Of a DNA stretch of 64,000 nt, positions 61,937 through 64,000 are shown in pieces. Position numbers and translations under genes: made by a program. Under the pieces are notes generated by a model. The model did no database searches and was not told the origin of the DNA. It was given only the letters and a program-made list of their open reading frames with translations. Location of the stretch: positions 4,650,001 to 4,714,000 of the forward strand of contig NZ_CP036298.1 of the NCBI RefSeq assembly GCF_007752135.1. The letters run 5' to 3'. Source of the DNA: Aureliella helgolandensis (GTDB lineage Bacteria > Planctomycetota > Planctomycetia > Pirellulales > Pirellulaceae). Every line of letters starts with the position of its first letter. The first letter of the stretch is position 1.

Positions 61937-64000
61937 GTGAGCGATCAAGATACCATCGAAGAACTTCATAGAGTAGACCTCCCTCAATTCGCGCGGCACC
62001 TCGGGCTGACTGTAATCAAAAAGGGGAAAAGTAGCTTTGTAAGCTGTCTTTTCCACAAGGATCAAAAGCCCTCGATGTCGCTGTACACACTTCCCAACGG
62101 CGAGTGGCGTTACAAGTGTTTCTCTTGCGGCGAGAAGGGCGATGTCTTCGACTTGGTTCAGAGACACAACAATGTCGAATTCCGTGAGGCCCTCGAATTG
62201 GTTGCTCAGTTCGCGGGAGTTTCACTACCACGAACTTCAAAAGCAAGTCGGTCTCGTTCAGCAGAGTCGATTGCGCTGAAAGCCTTTACGACAAGTACCG
62301 CGTATGAAAAATCAGGCCTACAGACTTGGGCGAAGCAACGCGGTTACAAAATAGCAACACTAGAGCGGTTCGACGTCCGCTTCACCCGTAATCAAAAGCT
62401 CTCAACTGAATTCAACAAAGATCGAGAGACGTTGGCTTCTCTTGAAGACGCTGGACTTGTCGTTCGCGCTGCAGGCGTTGATGCGCGACAACCAGAGCTG
62501 GACCTGGACATTCCGTTTCGCGATGCAATGTTCGGAGATCGAATTGTCTTTCCTGTGAAGGACATTCGAGGGCAGCCAAGGGGCTTTATCGGTCGAGCAG
62601 TCGCAGAAGATGCTCGGCAGCGATACCTTTTCACGAGGTCGTTCCAGAAGAGCAAGCACTTGTTCGGTGCTGATGTCGTGCGTAAAGCAATTGCGAGTGA
62701 TTCGGACGCTGGCGAAGAGGGCACAATTGAACCGCTTGAATACGTCTATGTGGTTGAAGGGCCAACGGATGTACTCAGGCTTGCAGGTTTCGGACTCCAC
62801 GCGGTCGCTGCGATGGGAAGCGATCTTTCTGAAACACAAGCTGAACTCCTCGGCGAACTTGCTCGCGACGCATTGATGCGAAATCGTTCGCCTGTGATAC
62901 GGGTCTTTTTTGATAGTGACGATGCGGGCGTCGAGGGAACACGCCGAGTTCTCGCACAATTGCTTCGTCAGATCGTAAAGTCGGCAAACTTCATGATTGA
63001 AGTTGTGACCTCACAGGGCGGCGATCATGGCTACGTTGGGGCAGACCCAGACAGTTGGCTAAAAGGCGTTGCTAAGCGGACAGCTATTGAGCGAATAAGG
63101 GAGCATGTGACTGCGGTTGGACAATTTCTTTTGTCCCACAGCATTGGATGCAGATCAAGTGAATTGGAATCAAATTGGAAACGCCTCCCATCTTCCCAGA
63201 AGTTTTCTGCGAGACGGCGCGTCGAACTGTTGTTGAAACGCGATGAGTGGAACGATGTTCTCGACCGACTGGGAGATAGCTTCTTTCGCACTTCGTTTTC
63301 AGTAGACGACAACACAGGTACGCGAGGCACCTGGGAATTTGACCTCGAAAACTTTCTATCACGCCGTGAAGACAGTTCTGGCTCAGCGATTGAAGATGGA
63401 AACATTGTTAGGAGCAGCGAGCAACGCAATTTACTTCATGCGATTCAAATAGCGCATTGTTTTTCTCAACGACGAGAATTCCCAGTCGACGCGAAGAGTT
63501 GGGATCGGTTACTGGTCGGTGGTAACGTCATCGTTCCCTATTTCAGAGAGTTACTCGGAACCTCTAAATGCAAGATCGAACCGCTACTCGCCATGAGTGT
63601 GCCCAAGGCGTCAGGCGGGAGCCGACTGAAAGCGATTCCCTGCCCAGAACAACTTTCGATTCAACAGTATCTTCTCAATGAACTGTTGGGTAGCGATGAA
63701 AGTCGCCTACCACCCAGTTTTAGAGACTGTATCCCTGCCATTCGGTACTCCGGCGGTGGTGTTCACGCGACAGGCCTTCCTTCCGGTGCTTCGACTGCAG
63801 CGACTGCAGCGACTTGCTTTTCCTACCAAGTAGACATGTCGATTGCACATGGAGAGAAGACGCCGGGAAATGAAGGCTTTTTCCGCCCGTACCCGGAATG
63901 TTGGTCGGAATTTGTCGATTACCTATCCAACTCGGTACGCGAAAGCAATCGGGACTGGACTGACGATCGCCGGTACTACGTTGCTCGGCTTGACGTTCGA
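61937..64000 (+). CDS. DnaG-type primase (CHC2 zinc finger + TOPRIM) fused to a reverse-transcriptase-like domain, 3' end outside window
   Basis: 688 codons to the window edge from a GTG at 61937, the only start after an in-frame TAG at 61919. A CHC2 zinc finger is clear: C37-x2-H40 (CLFHKDQKPSMSL) and C61-x2-C64 (YKCFSCGEKGDVFDLV). A TOPRIM fold follows: E274 in VVEGPTDVLRL and D326/D328 in FFDSDDAGVEGTRR. After about residue 540 the sequence takes on the character of group-specific bacterial RTs: KAIPCPEQLSIQQYLLNELL, FRDCIPAIRYSGGGV, FSYQVDMSI, GFFRPYPECWSEFVDYL, and at the edge YYVARLDVR, where RTs have the first catalytic Asp motif (xxDIxxFY). The YADD box would be beyond the edge. It is likely a phage-defence or mobile-element enzyme; its neighbour is an integrase. 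Confidence 0.8.
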   Translation, partial: MSDQDTIEELHRVDLPQFARHLGLTVIKKGKSSFVSCLFHKDQKPSMSLYTLPNGEWRYKCFSCGEKGDVFDLVQRHNNVEFREALELVAQFAGVSLPRTSKASRSRSAESIALKAFTTSTAYEKSGLQTWAKQRGYKIATLERFDVRFTRNQKLSTEFNKDRETLASLEDAGLVVRAAGVDARQPELDLDIPFRDAMFGDRIVFPVKDIRGQPRGFIGRAVAEDARQRYLFTRSFQKSKHLFGADVVRKAIASDSDAGEEGTIEPLEYVYVVEGPTDVLRLAGFGLHAVAAMGSDLSETQAELLGELARDALMRNRSPVIRVFFDSDDAGVEGTRRVLAQLLRQIVKSANFMIEVVTSQGGDHGYVGADPDSWLKGVAKRTAIERIREHVTAVGQFLLSHSIGCRSSELESNWKRLPSSQKFSARRRVELLLKRDEWNDVLDRLGDSFFRTSFSVDDNTGTRGTWEFDLENFLSRREDSSGSAIEDGNIVRSSEQRNLLHAIQIAHCFSQRREFPVDAKSWDRLLVGGNVIVPYFRELLGTSKCKIEPLLAMSVPKASGGSRLKAIPCPEQLSIQQYLLNELLGSDESRLPPSFRDCIPAIRYSGGGVHATGLPSGASTAATAATCFSYQVDMSIAHGEKTPGNEGFFRPYPECWSEFVDYLSNSVRESNRDWTDDRRYYVARLDVR

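Overview
The window looks like a chromosome segment from a planctomycete of the Pirellula/Rhodopirellula group. The evidence is a set of lineage-typical genes: a DUF1501 protein paired with a planctomycete cytochrome (DUF1549/DUF1553), a pilin-like DUF1559 protein, Ser/Thr kinases linked to an ECF sigma factor or FG-GAP repeats, a very large extracellular protein with an N-terminal LExR-type motif and a dockerin, and planctomycete-type integrases. No rRNA gene, complete tRNA gene or CRISPR array was seen.

Positions 1-30 kb are mostly a metabolic and regulatory chromosome. They hold: a kinase cut by the left edge; a membrane protein; the DUF1549/1553-DUF1501 pair; an AraC/XylR-like regulator divergent from a complete four-gene threonate/tetronate catabolic operon (ltnD-otnK-otnC-otnI); a 1,807-residue kinase with about twelve DxDGDG repeats followed by its ECF sigma factor; an alpha-carbonic anhydrase; a tandem array of 265-267 bp units each able to form a long hairpin; a DUF1559 protein; a peroxiredoxin; and a permease/mannitol dehydrogenase pair.

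Positions 30-50 kb are a scar-rich mobile zone. They hold: a decayed planctomycete gene; a frameshifted IS3 element fused in frame to a truncated nuclease-family fragment whose full-length relative lies 12 kb away; a 2,041-residue metalloprotease/VCBS/dockerin protein; an IS256 transposase with a structured leader abutting its ATG; a broken tyrosine integrase next to the 3' half of a tRNA-Pro(GGG), a probable old attachment site; a degenerate TIR-like gene; a trypsin-like protein with three nearly identical 546 bp internal repeats; a dead transposase; and a papain-like protein whose catalytic His is Gln.

Positions 50-64 kb look like an accessory or defence region. They hold: a truncated SEFIR domain overlapping an alpha/beta-hydrolase/membrane gene, a 1,216-residue HEAT lipoprotein-like gene, a second secreted helical-repeat protein, a planctomycete tyrosine recombinase, and, running off the right edge, a protein that joins a DnaG-type CHC2 zinc finger and TOPRIM domain to what looks like the start of a reverse-transcriptase domain. 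That primase-RT fusion is the strongest candidate for an unusual system.
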